The position numbers and the translations under genes were made by a program. Shown piece by piece: positions 52,873 to 62,293 of a stretch of DNA of 64,000 nucleotides (positions within the stretch are counted from its first letter, which is position 1; the number at the start of each line of letters is the position of its first letter). Below the pieces are notes generated by a model. That model saw nothing but the letters and a program-made list of their open reading frames with translations, ran no database searches and was not told the DNA's origin. Source of the DNA: Fidelibacterota bacterium (GTDB taxonomy: Bacteria > Pseudomonadota > Alphaproteobacteria > Rhodospirillales > Rhodospirillaceae); contig CANJMF010000001.1 of assembly GCA_947475895.1 (NCBI GenBank), forward strand, positions 372,001 to 436,000, in the 5' to 3' direction.

Positions 52873-53295
52873 TTAAGCTTCGCCTTGTTCCTCGGCGTCG
52901 GCCTCTTGTTCCAACGCTTCCATGTCTTCGTCGGAAAGGCCGAAATGATGGCCGATCTCGTGAATAAGAACGTGGCGTACCACGTGATGCAAATCTTCGC
53001 CGGTTTCACACCAGTAATCGAGGATGGGGCGGCGATAGAGGAACACCATATCGGGCATTGCGCCGCTGCTGTCGCGCCCGCTCTCCCCTACCGGCAAGCC
53101 TTGATAAAGGCCCAGAATATCGAAGGGTGTTTCCAGTTCCATTTCGTTGCATACGGCATCATCGGGAAATTCCTGGATCAACAACACCACACCTTCGGTG
53201 AATTGCTTCAAGGGTTCCGGTAAGCTTGCCAGGGCGCCGCGTGCGATTTCATCGATGTCGCTGAGCGTCGGCGGTGGCGGGAAGGAAGCGATCAT
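52873..53295 (-). CDS. Minimal zincin metallopeptidase (DUF1025 family)
   Basis: 140 residues. H112-E113-I-G-H116 in [19 protein letters not shown] is the zinc site; the third ligand is likely the downstream Asp/Glu. [21 protein letters not shown] and [17 protein letters not shown] are typical of the small zincin family, whose substrates are not known. The acidic C-terminal tail is rich in Glu. Its ATG (53293-53295) overlaps the divergent pterin dehydratase ATG on one CATG. Convergent with the UDG gene with no spacer. Confidence 0.88.
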   Translation of the reverse strand: MIASFPPPPTLSDIDEIARGALASLPEPLKQFTEGVVLLIQEFPDDAVCNEMELETPFDILGLYQGLPVGESGRDSSGAMPDMVFLYRRPILDYWCETGEDLHHVVRHVLIHEIGHHFGLSDEDMEALEQEADAEEQGEA

Positions 53296-53596
53296 GATTC
53301 AAAAACTCGATATGGCGGCGCGTGAGGCCGCATTAAAGCAGCTCGCCGCATGGAAAGACGTCGACGGGCGCGACGCAATCACGCGCACATTCACGTTCAA
53401 AGACTTCAACGCGGCGTTTGGCTTTATGTCACGCGTAGCGCTCATGGCCGAGAAGATGGATCACCATCCCGAATGGTTCAATGTCTATAACCGCGTCGAA
53501 GTGACGCTGACGACGCACGACTGTGAGGGATTATCCGAGCGTGACGTGAAGCTCGCGCAATTTATGGACTCGGCAGCTCATCTATCGGCGGCTTAG
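53294..53596 (+). CDS. phhB: Pterin-4a-carbinolamine dehydratase
   Basis: 100 residues from the ATG at 53294, preceded by [51 protein letters not shown] contains the [EDK]-x3-H-[HN]-[PCS]-[EDS]-W signature with catalytic His-His. It dehydrates 4a-hydroxytetrahydropterin, recycling the cofactor of aromatic amino-acid hydroxylases; no hydroxylase gene is nearby. Longer upstream frames run through the minus-strand gene and are rejected. The 3' end overlaps the EamA gene by 35 bases. Confidence 0.94.
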   Translation: MIQKLDMAAREAALKQLAAWKDVDGRDAITRTFTFKDFNAAFGFMSRVALMAEKMDHHPEWFNVYNRVEVTLTTHDCEGLSERDVKLAQFMDSAAHLSAA

Positions 53597-54503
53597 GGCC
53601 TACGTTCAGCCGCGCCTCGCGCAATAAGATGTACAGTGTCGATCCCACAATCACGATGGCGCCCACGCCCGTCCAGATACTCGGCACTTCGCCGAACATG
53701 AAGTAGCCCAACACGGCACCCATCAGGATCTGTGTATAGTCCACCGGGTTGACGACCGTGGCCTCGGCAAACATGAACGCGCGGATCAACATGAATTGCC
53801 CCAGGCTCGCGGCCAATCCGATGAAGATCATCAGCGCCCAGTCCATCATCGAGGGCGTGTGCCAGTCGAGAAAAGCAAATGGCGCCGACAACGCCGTGGT
53901 TCCCACAACATACCAAGCCAGCATGGTCAGCGGCCCATCGACGATGGATTGCTGGCGAATAACGGCCAGCGCGACTGCGACCGCCGCCGCGCCGCCGAGC
54001 GCGACCAAGGCTGCGTGGTTGAAGATTAAATCCGTGGGCCCAAGGACGATCAGCACGCCCAGAAATCCCGTTACGGTGGCCAATGTGCGGCGCCACCGCA
54101 CCCGCTCGCCGAGCGCCACAATGGCCAGCAAAACCATGAACAGTGGCCGCGTGAAGCTTAAGGATGTGGCAACCGCCAGCGGCAAATGCGCCACACCGTA
54201 ATAGAGCGCAATCGAATTGATGGTCGAGCAGAAGCAGCGCGTGATGTGCAGCCCGGGGCGCTGCGTGCGGAAAATGGCAAAGCCCCGCTTCAGAAAAAAC
54301 GGCAGCACCAGCAAAAGGCCAATGAACGAGCGCACGAAGGCGATTTCCGTCGCCGGCAGCTCGGGGTGAAGCTTCTTTGTTGCCACCCACACAAATGAGA
54401 ACAGGATCGAGCTGCCCAGCATCCACACGGCGCCTCGGATATTGTCGAAGGGCGGCAGATCGGCGGCGCGACTTTGTCCGTAGGCAGGTTGGTCGTCAGC
54501 CAT
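53562..54503 (-). CDS. DMT-superfamily (EamA) transporter
   Basis: 313 residues with ten hydrophobic segments in two EamA repeats ([21 protein letters not shown] at the start; [26 protein letters not shown] and [30 protein letters not shown] in the second half). The latter motif is typical of the RarD/YdcZ-like EamA group exporting metabolites or amino acids. Substrate not predictable. Divergent from the rRNA/tRNA methyltransferase gene with 114 bases between them. Confidence 0.9.
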   Translation of the reverse strand: MADDQPAYGQSRAADLPPFDNIRGAVWMLGSSILFSFVWVATKKLHPELPATEIAFVRSFIGLLLVLPFFLKRGFAIFRTQRPGLHITRCFCSTINSIALYYGVAHLPLAVATSLSFTRPLFMVLLAIVALGERVRWRRTLATVTGFLGVLIVLGPTDLIFNHAALVALGGAAAVAVALAVIRQQSIVDGPLTMLAWYVVGTTALSAPFAFLDWHTPSMMDWALMIFIGLAASLGQFMLIRAFMFAEATVVNPVDYTQILMGAVLGYFMFGEVPSIWTGVGAIVIVGSTLYILLREARLNVGPKPPIDELPSP

Positions 54504-54617
54504 GGGGATGAAGGGGGATGATTTGCTGTTCCGCGCAGGCAGGAACGTGGGTTAGAACTTGGCGCATTCATAGGCTGGGTGGCTTTCAAGTCAACCAGCC
54601 GAAAATGCGGGTGAGCT

Positions 54618-55184
54618 ATGCGTGGATATTTTGGCATCGGCGTCGAGGGCATCAATAAGCCCTTTAATGTGGGCAATCTCTTTCGTTCGGCCCATGCTTT
54701 TGGGGCCAGTTTCGTGTTCAACGTCGCAGCCACTTATCGCCGGGCGGACGGCAATCAGACCGACACGTCCGATGCCTTGGCCAATCTACCGTTCTATGAA
54801 TTCCCCACCCTAGGTGATTTCAAGTTACCCAAAGGCTGCAGCCTCGTGGGGGTCGAACTGCTGGATAACGCCGTGATGCTGCCAAGCTTCACCCACCCGC
54901 GCTGCGCAGCCTATGTCTTGGGTCCGGAAAAAAGTTCGCTCTCGCCCGAGATCACAGCGCGCTGCGATCATATTCTGAAGATCCCCACCAAGTTCTGCCT
55001 CAACGTCGGCATTGCAGGTGCATTAGTGATGTACGACCGCCTGATCGCGCAGGGAAAGTACGAACCCCGCCCCGTCATGGCCGGCGGCCCGCCGCTGCCC
55101 GAGCGTTTTCGCAAACCGGCGCCCCTGGCCGAGGTGGCGCTCGCCGAGCGCGACGGGGAGGAGCTTGAAGACGGCGCGGCTTAA
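54618..55184 (+). CDS. SPOUT (TrmH/SpoU) RNA methyltransferase
   Basis: 188 residues. FGIGVEGINKPFNVGNLFRSAHAFGA is the motif 1 region with the conserved Asn/Arg, AAYVLGPEKSSLSPEI motif 2, and KFCLNVGIAGALVMYDRLI motif 3 forming the trefoil-knot SAM site. Acts as a dimer on tRNA or rRNA 2'-O-ribose; the target nucleotide is not assignable. The C-terminal ~30 residues are a variable Pro/Glu-rich tail. Confidence 0.9.
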   Translation: MRGYFGIGVEGINKPFNVGNLFRSAHAFGASFVFNVAATYRRADGNQTDTSDALANLPFYEFPTLGDFKLPKGCSLVGVELLDNAVMLPSFTHPRCAAYVLGPEKSSLSPEITARCDHILKIPTKFCLNVGIAGALVMYDRLIAQGKYEPRPVMAGGPPLPERFRKPAPLAEVALAERDGEELEDGAA

Positions 55185-55229
55185 GCTCGGCTCTTGCGCC
55201 GCGCCGCGCGGACTCTCACAATCACAATC

Positions 55230-55745
55230 ATGAAGACTCGCACCGTCATCGCCTTCGCGTGTGTCTTTGCGTTTCCGTTCGCGGCCAACGCGCAAGACGT
55301 CAAAGCGCTCGGCACGTTCGGAAAGTGGATCGCCGCCACATACCAGGAAGGCGGCCGCCAGGTTTGCTACATGTCCGCCGAACCCGAAAAGTCCGACGGT
55401 AATTACAAAGCGCGGGGCAAGCCGACGCTGCTCATCACCCATCGTCCCGGCGAAAAAGCTTTCGACATCGTTAGCATGGTCGCCGGCTATCAATACCTCG
55501 GCGATTCCGATGCTGTCGTCGCTGTCGCTGGAAAGCGGTTCAAACTCTTCACCAATGGCGATCGGGCCTGGGCGCGCGATGCTCAAACCGACAAGACGCT
55601 GGTCCAGACCTTGGCGAAGGGAACGTCGGCCACAATCAACGGCACGTCTAACCGCAATAACGTTACGACGGACACTTTTTCGCTAAAGGGATTCGCAGCC
55701 GCCTATAAAGCGATTGGCGACGCCTGCAAAAAGCCCGCCGGATAA
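55230..55745 (+). CDS. IalB-like secreted protein (invasion-associated locus B family)
   Basis: 171 residues from the ATG at 55230; a TTG 36 bases earlier gives a longer but poorer signal peptide. MKTRTVIAFACVFAFPFAANAQD is a classical signal sequence with cleavage after ANA. The mature part has WIAATYQEGGRQVCYMSAEPEK and GDSDAVVAVAGKRFKLFTNGDRAWARDAQ, with a Cys early and one near the C-terminus that could form a disulphide. The family is widespread in free-living alphaproteobacteria, so the name does not imply invasion. Confidence 0.85.
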   Translation: MKTRTVIAFACVFAFPFAANAQDVKALGTFGKWIAATYQEGGRQVCYMSAEPEKSDGNYKARGKPTLLITHRPGEKAFDIVSMVAGYQYLGDSDAVVAVAGKRFKLFTNGDRAWARDAQTDKTLVQTLAKGTSATINGTSNRNNVTTDTFSLKGFAAAYKAIGDACKKPAG

Positions 55746-56546
55746 TTACAGCCGTGCGGCCAACAGTTGCGTGATCAGGCCGGGCTCGCCGTCGCCCACC
55801 GTATGATCGCCGATCTGAATCACCGCGCGTAAGCCAAGCGCGTTGGTCAGAAAAATTTCGCTCGCATCTCCCAGCATGTCGATGGTGATGGGCTTTTCCT
55901 CGGCGCGCGCGAGCTTGATGGCTTCTCCCCGCATGACACCCGGCAGCGCGCCTTCTTCCACAGGCGGCGTAATCAAGCCGCCGTTCACCAGTACGAAGAT
56001 ATTGGCCACGGTGCTTTCAGCAACGCGGCCCGCCGTGTTCAAAAGCAAAGCATCGTCCGCGCCGAGGTTGATGGCTTCTTGGCGTGCGATAATATTGTCC
56101 AGGTAGTTGAGGCTTTTAATTTGCGCCAACGGCGAGTGCTCATTGCGCCGCGTATCCTGCGCAACGATGACGCGCGCAGGCCCAAGGGCCGGCGCCATCG
56201 CGCCCACCGTAATTAACAACGTCGGCGTCGGCGCGGTCGGTGGCGCGACGCCGCGTGCACCGGGTCCACGCGTCAATGTGATGCGAGCAGATGCTTCCGT
56301 GAGTTCGTTGGCCGCCAGCGTCTCTTGGATCAACATTGCCAACTTCACATCGGTGTAGGGCAGCGCGATATTCAAAACGCCCGCGCCAAGCCGCAATCGT
56401 GCGAGATGGGCCGGCAACCGTCGCGGCACGCCTTTGCGCACAGCGATAGTCTCGAACACGCCGTCGCCCAGCAAAAAACCCCGATCCGTCGGATCGATGC
56501 GCGCGGCGCTTTCGTCGGTCAGCGTACCGTTCAGGGAAATTTTCAT
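55746..56546 (-). CDS. pabC: 4-amino-4-deoxychorismate lyase / class IV aminotransferase
   Basis: 266 residues. DRGFLLGDGVFETIAVRKG opens the fold-type IV domain. The PLP lysine is in QIKSLNYLDNIIARQEA, and DDALLLNTAGRVAESTVANIFV and EIFLTNALGLRAVIQI follow. This length and its four-base overlap with pabB (next upstream) argue for PabC, which splits ADC into p-aminobenzoate and pyruvate for folate; D-amino-acid or branched-chain transaminase activity cannot be excluded by sequence. Last gene of the operon. Confidence 0.88.
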   Translation of the reverse strand: MKISLNGTLTDESAARIDPTDRGFLLGDGVFETIAVRKGVPRRLPAHLARLRLGAGVLNIALPYTDVKLAMLIQETLAANELTEASARITLTRGPGARGVAPPTAPTPTLLITVGAMAPALGPARVIVAQDTRRNEHSPLAQIKSLNYLDNIIARQEAINLGADDALLLNTAGRVAESTVANIFVLVNGGLITPPVEEGALPGVMRGEAIKLARAEEKPITIDMLGDASEIFLTNALGLRAVIQIGDHTVGDGEPGLITQLLAARL

Positions 56547-57910
56547 GGCGCGCCGTCCAGCACGGCCAACAAGGGTTTCACCTTGGTCATGCTCTCGTCG
56601 TATTCCGCCGCCGGATCCGATTGCGCCACGATGCCGCCCCCGCCTTGCGCAGCAATGATATCGCCTGTCTGCACAAGTGTGCGGATGACGATAGAGGAGT
56701 CCATGGCGCCGTCAAATCCCAACCACGCAATGGCGCCGCAATAAGGCCCGCGCGCGCTGGGCTCCTGGGCATGGATGACTTCCATGGCTTTGATCTTGGG
56801 CGCGCCGGTTACCGACCCGCCGGGGAAAGCTGCCCGTAACAGATCGGCTGCGGTCCTACCGTTCCGCAGTTGGCCTGTAACCACCGATACTAAGTGATGT
56901 ACCGCTGGGAACGTTTCCAAGGCGCATAACTGCGGCACGGCGATGGAGCCCGGTTCGCAAACACGCGCCAAATCGTTGCGCAGCAGATCGACGATCATCA
57001 GATTTTCGGCACGATCTTTGGTGCTTGCCACCAATTCCGCCGCGAACGCCGCGTCGGTGGCGGGCGTGTCTCCGCGCGGGCGCGTGCCCTTGATAGGGCG
57101 CGTCTCCACGTTTCCGTTGCTATCCACTTTCAAGAACCGTTCAGGCGAAGCCGACAAAATCCGCGTCTCGCCCGCGTTCAGGAATGCGCCAAATGGGGCC
57201 GGCGCCAGCGATCGCAGCCGGCGATACAAATCAAACAACGATTGGTCATTGGCGTCGGCCGTAAAGCGCTGTGTGAAGTTCGCCTGATAAATATCGCCCG
57301 CGTGAATAGCTTCAACGATCTCCGCGACCTTTGCCTCATACGTCGGCCGTGCGATTTCCGCCGTCCACGGCCGCGCCTTGATAACGGGTGACGCCACGGC
57401 TTGATCGCCGAGGGCTGCGGCAAGCCACGCAGCACGGGCTTTCGCGTGTGCAGCGGTTCCCTCGGGCAGTCCCGTGCTGATAACCCAGGCTTCACGCCGC
57501 TCCAAGTCGAACACGGCCACGACGTCATACAAACCCACAACCATGTCGTCGGGGCAAGGCGTTGTGCGCGGTGGCGGCAGGCGTTCAGTGGTGCCGCCAA
57601 GCTCGTAGGAAAAAAAACCGATGGCGCCGCCGCCGAAAGGTGCTTGTTCGGGCGAGGGCGTTTTGAAGCGCGCCATTTCGTCCGCGAGAATAGCGAACGG
57701 GTCGCCCGCCACGGCCGCGCCATCCACGGTCACCGACCAAGGATGCGACGTGCAGCGGATGACGCGAAAGGGATCGGCGGCGATGTAAGAGTAGCGCCCT
57801 TGGGCATCGGTTTGCGCGCTATCCAGCAGCACAGCCATGGCGCTATCGGCCAGCGGCGCGAACGCGACAAGCGGATCACGAAACGCAATCGGAAGAACGA
57901 CGGGCGTCAC
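56543..57910 (-). CDS. pabB: Aminodeoxychorismate synthase component I
   Basis: 455 residues, GTG start directly after the upstream TAA (TAAGTG). C-terminal chorismate-binding domain: GDIYQANFTQRF, FGAFLNAGETRILSASPERFL, RPIKGTRPRGDTP, LMIVDLLRNDLARVC, VHHLVSVVTGQLR and FPGGSVTGAPKIKAMEVI, all diagnostic of PabB/TrpE; the PIKGT lysine points to PabB (TrpE has Ala in place of Lys). With PabA glutamine amidotransferase, not seen here, it forms aminodeoxychorismate. Confidence 0.94.
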   Translation of the reverse strand: MTPVVLPIAFRDPLVAFAPLADSAMAVLLDSAQTDAQGRYSYIAADPFRVIRCTSHPWSVTVDGAAVAGDPFAILADEMARFKTPSPEQAPFGGGAIGFFSYELGGTTERLPPPRTTPCPDDMVVGLYDVVAVFDLERREAWVISTGLPEGTAAHAKARAAWLAAALGDQAVASPVIKARPWTAEIARPTYEAKVAEIVEAIHAGDIYQANFTQRFTADANDQSLFDLYRRLRSLAPAPFGAFLNAGETRILSASPERFLKVDSNGNVETRPIKGTRPRGDTPATDAAFAAELVASTKDRAENLMIVDLLRNDLARVCEPGSIAVPQLCALETFPAVHHLVSVVTGQLRNGRTAADLLRAAFPGGSVTGAPKIKAMEVIHAQEPSARGPYCGAIAWLGFDGAMDSSIVIRTLVQTGDIIAAQGGGGIVAQSDPAAEYDESMTKVKPLLAVLDGAP

Positions 57911-58897
57911 TTATCCTGGCGGCGGTAGAACGCGATCCGGCGGCGGGTGGCCATCCACATAGGCGCGGATATTGATGATAACCTTCTCGCCCATGTTGAT
58001 GCGGCCCTCGATCGTCGACGAGGCCATGTGCGGTAACAAGATCACGTTGTTGCGCGCCAACAATTTGGGATTCACGGCGGGCTCGTGTTCGAACACATCG
58101 AGACCCGCGCCGGCGATATGGCCTTCATCGAGCATTTTGATCAGCGCTTGTTCGTCGACGATTTCGCCGCGCGCCATGTTGATCAGATAGGACGTCGGTT
58201 TCATCATGCGCAGGCGACGTTCAGACAGTAGATGGAACGTCGCGGGTGTGTGCGGACAATGGATCGAAATGATGTCCATGCGCGCGAGCATCTGATCGAG
58301 GCTTTCCCAATAAGTCGCTTCGACTTCTTGTTCCAACTGCGGCTGCAGGCGGCGGCGGTTGTGATAATGGATCGCCATGCCGAACCCGCGTGCGCGGCGT
58401 GCGACCGCCGTACCGATCCGGCCCATGCCGATGATGCCGAGGCGCTTGCCATACAAACGGTGGCCGAGCATATGCGTCGGACTCCAGCCGCGAAAAGCAC
58501 CCTCGCGAATCATTTGCGCGCCTTCAACGAGGCGGCGCGGAACGGCGATGATCACCGCCATGGTCATGTCAGCCGTGTCTTCGGTCAGAACGCCGGGCGT
58601 ATTCGTCACGCCGATCCCGTGTGTGCGCGCGGCAGCGATGTCGATGTGATCCGTACCGTTGCCGAAGTTGGCGATCAGCTTTACGCGCGCGTCGGGTGTT
58701 TGCAGGACCGCGGCATCGATCTGGTCCGAAAGCGTCGGCACCAGCACATCGGCCTCGCGCATGGCCGTCATGAGTTCGGCTTGCGTGAAGGGATGGTCGT
58801 CCACATTCAACCGAACGTCGAACAGCTCCATCATCCGCGTCTCGACAACGTCGGGTAATTTCCGTGTAACGACGACGATTGGTTTGGGTCGCGCCAT
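57911..58897 (-). CDS. D-2-hydroxyacid dehydrogenase (glyoxylate/hydroxypyruvate reductase-like)
   Basis: 328 residues from the ATG at 58895-58897; a TTG ten codons earlier extends the frame with no family support. IANFGNGTDHIDIAAARTHGIGVTNTPGVLTEDTADM, GIIGMGRIGTAVARRARGFGM (NAD loop), INMARGEIVDEQALIKML with catalytic Arg, then Glu, and LPHMASSTIEGR with His in place of the family's HIGS-type block. Acts on small D-2-hydroxyacids such as D-glycerate. Immediately upstream of pabB and divergent from the SH3 gene, a pairing common in alphaproteobacteria as I recall. Confidence 0.9.
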   Translation of the reverse strand: MARPKPIVVVTRKLPDVVETRMMELFDVRLNVDDHPFTQAELMTAMREADVLVPTLSDQIDAAVLQTPDARVKLIANFGNGTDHIDIAAARTHGIGVTNTPGVLTEDTADMTMAVIIAVPRRLVEGAQMIREGAFRGWSPTHMLGHRLYGKRLGIIGMGRIGTAVARRARGFGMAIHYHNRRRLQPQLEQEVEATYWESLDQMLARMDIISIHCPHTPATFHLLSERRLRMMKPTSYLINMARGEIVDEQALIKMLDEGHIAGAGLDVFEHEPAVNPKLLARNNVILLPHMASSTIEGRINMGEKVIINIRAYVDGHPPPDRVLPPPG

Positions 58898-59055
58898 ATG
58901 TTCGCGCTTACGTCCTGAGTCTGACAAAAACTAGGGGTACCAGCCGTCTGAAAGCTTGTCCAGGCGGCGACTTGCGCCACGCACATTGCCAAACGTTGAA
59001 TTCCCAGGCAAAAAACCAGGAACACCCGTAATACCGGCATGGAGGCCGGAAAATC

Positions 59056-59757
59056 GTGACGAAGCCGCGTCTCGCGTTTTGGCTAATATTTGGTGCGGTT
59101 GCTTATCTCGGTCACGGTTTGACGGCATCCGCCGCCGCCACACCCGACAAGGCGCCGCCCCCCAAAGCCGCGCCTGCCAAGAAGGCAGCCCCCGCCAAGC
59201 CAAAAGCTCAGCCCGCCAACCCGGCGCCTGTAGCAGCACCCAAGCCCGACCTCAACAAGCCCCAACTCAATGCTGAGCCCGAGGACGAAGCGGCGGAAGC
59301 TGCCGGGAAGGGCGAAAAAGAAGGCGCGCCGAAAACCAGCGGTTTACCCATTCCGCGATTCGCGTCTTTGCGCACCGACGCCGTGAACATGCGCACCGGT
59401 CCCGGCACGCGCTATCCGGTCGAATGGGTCTATATTCGGCGCAGCCTGCCCGTCGAGATCATCGGCGAGTTCGATACCTGGCGTCATGTGCGCGATCCCG
59501 GCGGCACCGAGGGCTGGGTCCATCAAGCCACGCTATCGGGCCGGCGCACCGGCCTCATCATCAACGGCCCATCGCTCCTGCGGCGCGACGTCAACGATCA
59601 GGCGCAGCTCATCGCCACCCTCAAGACAGGCGTCATGGTGAATGTGCAGCGGTGTCCGGTCGATGTGGATTTCTGCCGCGTCGAGGTCAACGGCATGCAG
59701 GGATGGCTCAAGCGCGCACAGCTCTGGGGCGTGTACCCCAATGAAGCGGTTCAATAG
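59056..59757 (+). CDS. Secreted bacterial SH3-domain protein (COG3807)
   Basis: 233 residues, GTG start with GGAGG ten bases upstream. An N-terminal signal peptide (LAFWLIFGAVAYLGHGLTASA) is followed by a Pro/Ala/Lys-rich linker (residues ~27-90). Two SH3-like units come next: SLRTDAVNMRTGPGTRYPVEWVYIRRSLPVEII and a second after GPSLLRRD. GWVHQATLSGRR and GWLKRAQLWGVYPNE are the ends of the repeats. It probably binds peptidoglycan or another envelope component in the periplasm. Confidence 0.88.
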   Translation: MTKPRLAFWLIFGAVAYLGHGLTASAAATPDKAPPPKAAPAKKAAPAKPKAQPANPAPVAAPKPDLNKPQLNAEPEDEAAEAAGKGEKEGAPKTSGLPIPRFASLRTDAVNMRTGPGTRYPVEWVYIRRSLPVEIIGEFDTWRHVRDPGGTEGWVHQATLSGRRTGLIINGPSLLRRDVNDQAQLIATLKTGVMVNVQRCPVDVDFCRVEVNGMQGWLKRAQLWGVYPNEAVQ

Positions 59758-59769
59758 CCCGCCAAAAAG

Positions 59770-60360
59770 CTACGCTAAATCTTCCGCCAACATAGCGCGG
59801 GTTTCTTCGGGCAGCAGGGCCATGTGTCCATATGCCGAGTGCTGAATCCCCGCGACCACTTCCGTATCCCGTGTGCGAAACGCTGCGATCTGTTCGGGCG
59901 TGAACGCAAAGTGCAGGAAATGCACCGACGAGGTTTTTCCCTCCGCCGTGGTGCGGTCGATGTCGGTTTCCGGCACGCCGGTCACGGTATGGCCCGCGAA
60001 ACGTAAGCTCACTTTATCTTCGACGTGACCAAGGCTCGCCAGCACGCGGCGGCGCACGTTCTCGTCTTCGATTTCGATCATCATGGTCGCCACCAATTCC
60101 TGGCCTTGCGGAATCAGCGGATTATAGGCGCTCAATTCGCCGTCGATCTGGGCGTCGCCGCCCTTTTCGATGTAGAGCATCTCGTGAATTTGCGCCCACA
60201 TGGTGTCGTAGTTCTCGAAATACAGCGTGACGTGCGGGCCGATATGCACGCGCCGGTGCTGTTTCACATCCACCAGTTTGCGCCGGTGTTCACGCCGGAT
60301 CTTGGCGTACTCCGCGATGGGCATCAGATCGGCGCGCGTGATTTGGCGGCGCGCACTCAT
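59770..60360 (-). CDS. DUF3501 family protein
   Basis: 196 residues. ITRADLMPIAEYAKIRREHRRKLVDVKQHRRVHIGPHVTLYFENYDTMWAQIHEMLYIEKG is the DUF3501 N-terminal block. No catalytic motif is recognisable. The family is nearly always found next to a rubrerythrin and a heterodisulfide-reductase-like Fe-S protein, as here, so it is presumably part of that redox module. Its start overlaps the upstream Fe-S protein stop by four bases (ATGA). Confidence 0.88.
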   Translation of the reverse strand: MSARRQITRADLMPIAEYAKIRREHRRKLVDVKQHRRVHIGPHVTLYFENYDTMWAQIHEMLYIEKGGDAQIDGELSAYNPLIPQGQELVATMMIEIEDENVRRRVLASLGHVEDKVSLRFAGHTVTGVPETDIDRTTAEGKTSSVHFLHFAFTPEQIAAFRTRDTEVVAGIQHSAYGHMALLPEETRAMLAEDLA

Positions 60361-61709
60361 GAAGGCTCTCCCGTACCGATCCCATAGGCGCGGGCGAGGA
60401 TTTGAATGGGATGCAGCGATTGACGCGGCGCCGCCCCTTCCACTTGCTCAAATCCCTGCGCGATGTGTTTTCCCGCCAGCGGGCATTCCGAGGCCAGCAG
60501 TCCTTTGTTCGCATCAGCAGCGCGCTTCACGGTTTGTTTGACGAACTTGCGCGCGATGTCGAAGTTACCTTTCTTCACACCCCACGATCCGCCGTGGCCC
60601 GAACACCGTTCGATCACGCTCACATCGGTCTCAGGGATCAGGCGCAGCATCTCGGCACCCATAGCGCCCATATTCTGCGCGCGCGCATGACAGGCCAAAT
60701 GCAATGCCACGCCGCCCGGCACCGGTTTCATGCCCGGCGCCATGCCTTCGTCGTCGGCGATCTCCACAATGTATTCGGCGATGTCATAGGTTGCGTTGGC
60801 CAAGGCTTTCACATTCTCGTCGTCGGGCACAATCAAAAGCCATTCGAATTTCATCATCAGCGCGCAGCTGGGAATCAGCGCGATAATATCTTTGCCGGCG
60901 TCGATATAAGGCCTCAGCGCGGCCGCCGTGCAGCGGGCTTTTTCCGCCACGCGCGCCAGATCGCCTTGCTCTAATTGCGGCATGCCGCAACAGCCCGGAT
61001 ACACGACTTCAGCATCCACACCGTTCTTGGCCAACACCGCGAGCGCTGCTTCACCAATGTCGGGATTGTTGTAGTTGGCAAAGCACGTCGCGAAGATCGC
61101 AGCTTTGCGTTTACCAAACGCAGGTGCATGACGATTCACGGCCGGCGGCGAATCTTTCGCACGCGCCATGAATGTGCGGCCGTGGAATTTTGGCAGCTCC
61201 ACATTGCGGTCCACGCCCGCGACTTTCTCCAGCACGGGTCGCGTCAGGTGGTTGCTGCGCTTCGACGCCCAATTGGCGATGCCGGGGGCGATGCGCGCGA
61301 GCGTGCCGTTCCTATCCGTCTCGGCCAGTTGCTTGTCGAAAAATTCGGTGCCGTGTTTGGCGCGCTCCGCCACGCGGTAGCGCAACAGCAAATGTGGAAA
61401 GTCGATGTTGAATGCATGCGGCGGCACATACGGGCATTTGGTCATAAAGCACATGTCGCACAGCGTGCAGGCATCGACCACCTGCTTGAAGTCTTCGCTC
61501 TTTACGCCTGACAACTCGGCATCGCCCGTCGCGTCGATGAGATCGAACAGGCGCGGAAACGAATCGCACAAATTGAAACAGCGGCGGCAGCCATGGCACA
61601 CCTCGAACTCCCGGCGCATTTCGGCGTCGAGCTTTTCGGCGTCGATGTAATCGGGGTTGCCCCAATCGATGACATGACGCGTGGGCGCTTCAAGGCTGCC
61701 TTCTCTCAT
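60357..61709 (-). CDS. Heterodisulfide-reductase-related (GlpC/GlcF-like) Fe-S protein
   Basis: 450 residues. Two 4Fe-4S motifs at the N-terminus: [15 protein letters not shown] and [17 protein letters not shown]. Two CCG domains follow: [22 protein letters not shown] at ~residue 235 and [12 protein letters not shown]...[12 protein letters not shown] at ~340-390; the second has Cys-Ser-Gly-His rather than CCG. Architecture equals glycolate-oxidase or glycerol-3-phosphate-dehydrogenase electron-transfer subunits, but the context (rubrerythrin, DUF3501) points to electron supply for peroxide reduction (inference). It follows a terminator that lies after the rubrerythrin gene. Confidence 0.88.
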   Translation of the reverse strand: MREGSLEAPTRHVIDWGNPDYIDAEKLDAEMRREFEVCHGCRRCFNLCDSFPRLFDLIDATGDAELSGVKSEDFKQVVDACTLCDMCFMTKCPYVPPHAFNIDFPHLLLRYRVAERAKHGTEFFDKQLAETDRNGTLARIAPGIANWASKRSNHLTRPVLEKVAGVDRNVELPKFHGRTFMARAKDSPPAVNRHAPAFGKRKAAIFATCFANYNNPDIGEAALAVLAKNGVDAEVVYPGCCGMPQLEQGDLARVAEKARCTAAALRPYIDAGKDIIALIPSCALMMKFEWLLIVPDDENVKALANATYDIAEYIVEIADDEGMAPGMKPVPGGVALHLACHARAQNMGAMGAEMLRLIPETDVSVIERCSGHGGSWGVKKGNFDIARKFVKQTVKRAADANKGLLASECPLAGKHIAQGFEQVEGAAPRQSLHPIQILARAYGIGTGEPS

Positions 61710-61738
61710 CTGTCCTGACTTTAAAAACGCGCGCGGCG

Positions 61739-61783
61739 AAAAACAAACCGGCCGGCTACGAATGTCGAAGCGCGGCCGGTTTG
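61739..61783 (-). terminator. Rho-independent terminator between rubrerythrin and the Fe-S protein gene
   Basis: CAAACCGGCCG (61744-61754) / CGGCCGGTTTG (61773-61783): a perfect 11-bp stem with an 18-base loop, followed on the minus strand by TTTTTCGCC. It sits in the 90-base spacer between the rubrerythrin stop and the Fe-S protein start, so the downstream genes are expressed by read-through or a separate promoter. Confidence 0.85.
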
Positions 61784-61799
61784 CAGCATCCGAAGGAGA

Positions 61800-62219
61800 T
61801 TACGACAAAGTATCGAGCGCTTTTTGGAAACGGCCGGCGTGTGACTTCTCAGCCTTCGCCAGAGTCTCGAACCAATCGGCGATTTCGTCGAAGCCTTCTT
61901 CGCGGGCGGACTTGGCCATGCCCGGATACATGTCGGTGTACTCGTGCGTTTCACCGGCCACCGAGGCGGTCAGGTTGAGTTTGGTATCGCCAATGGGATG
62001 GCCCGTCGCCGGATCGCCAACCACTTCAAGATATTCGAGGTGGCCGAACGCGTGGCCGGTTTCACCTTCTGCGGTCGAGCGGAACAGGGCCGAGACTTCG
62101 TTCTGGCCTTCAACGTCGGCTTTTTGCGCGAAGTACAGATAGCGGCGGTTAGCCTGGCTTTCGCCGGCGAACGCGGCCTTCAAATTACCTTCGGTTTTTG
62201 ATCCCTTGAGATTGGCCAT
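61800..62219 (-). CDS. Rubrerythrin-type diiron protein (erythrin domain only)
   Basis: 139 residues. Four-helix ferritin-like fold with iron ligands in [31 protein letters not shown] (E-x-x-H), SVAGETHEY and [16 protein letters not shown]. There is no cysteine at all, so the C-terminal rubredoxin domain of classical rubrerythrin is absent and electrons must come from a partner, plausibly the adjacent Fe-S protein. It reduces hydrogen peroxide and may also sequester iron. GAGGAG ribosome site eight bases before ATG. The Irr-like operator lies 75 bases upstream of the start. Confidence 0.92.
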   Translation of the reverse strand: MANLKGSKTEGNLKAAFAGESQANRRYLYFAQKADVEGQNEVSALFRSTAEGETGHAFGHLEYLEVVGDPATGHPIGDTKLNLTASVAGETHEYTDMYPGMAKSAREEGFDEIADWFETLAKAEKSHAGRFQKALDTLS

Positions 62220-62293
62220 AGACGTTGAACTCCTCTGCTCGTTTACGGGGCGCGCAGATAGTTTTAGGCACCGGTCCGCCGCGAGTCAAGATA

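Noticed and set aside
55194..55229. TTG start for the IalB-like gene
   Set aside because: The ATG at 55230 gives a clean signal peptide; the extra residues disrupt it.
58232..58858. 208-codon plus-strand frame antisense to the hydroxyacid dehydrogenase
   Set aside because: Same reason: antisense shadow with biased composition.
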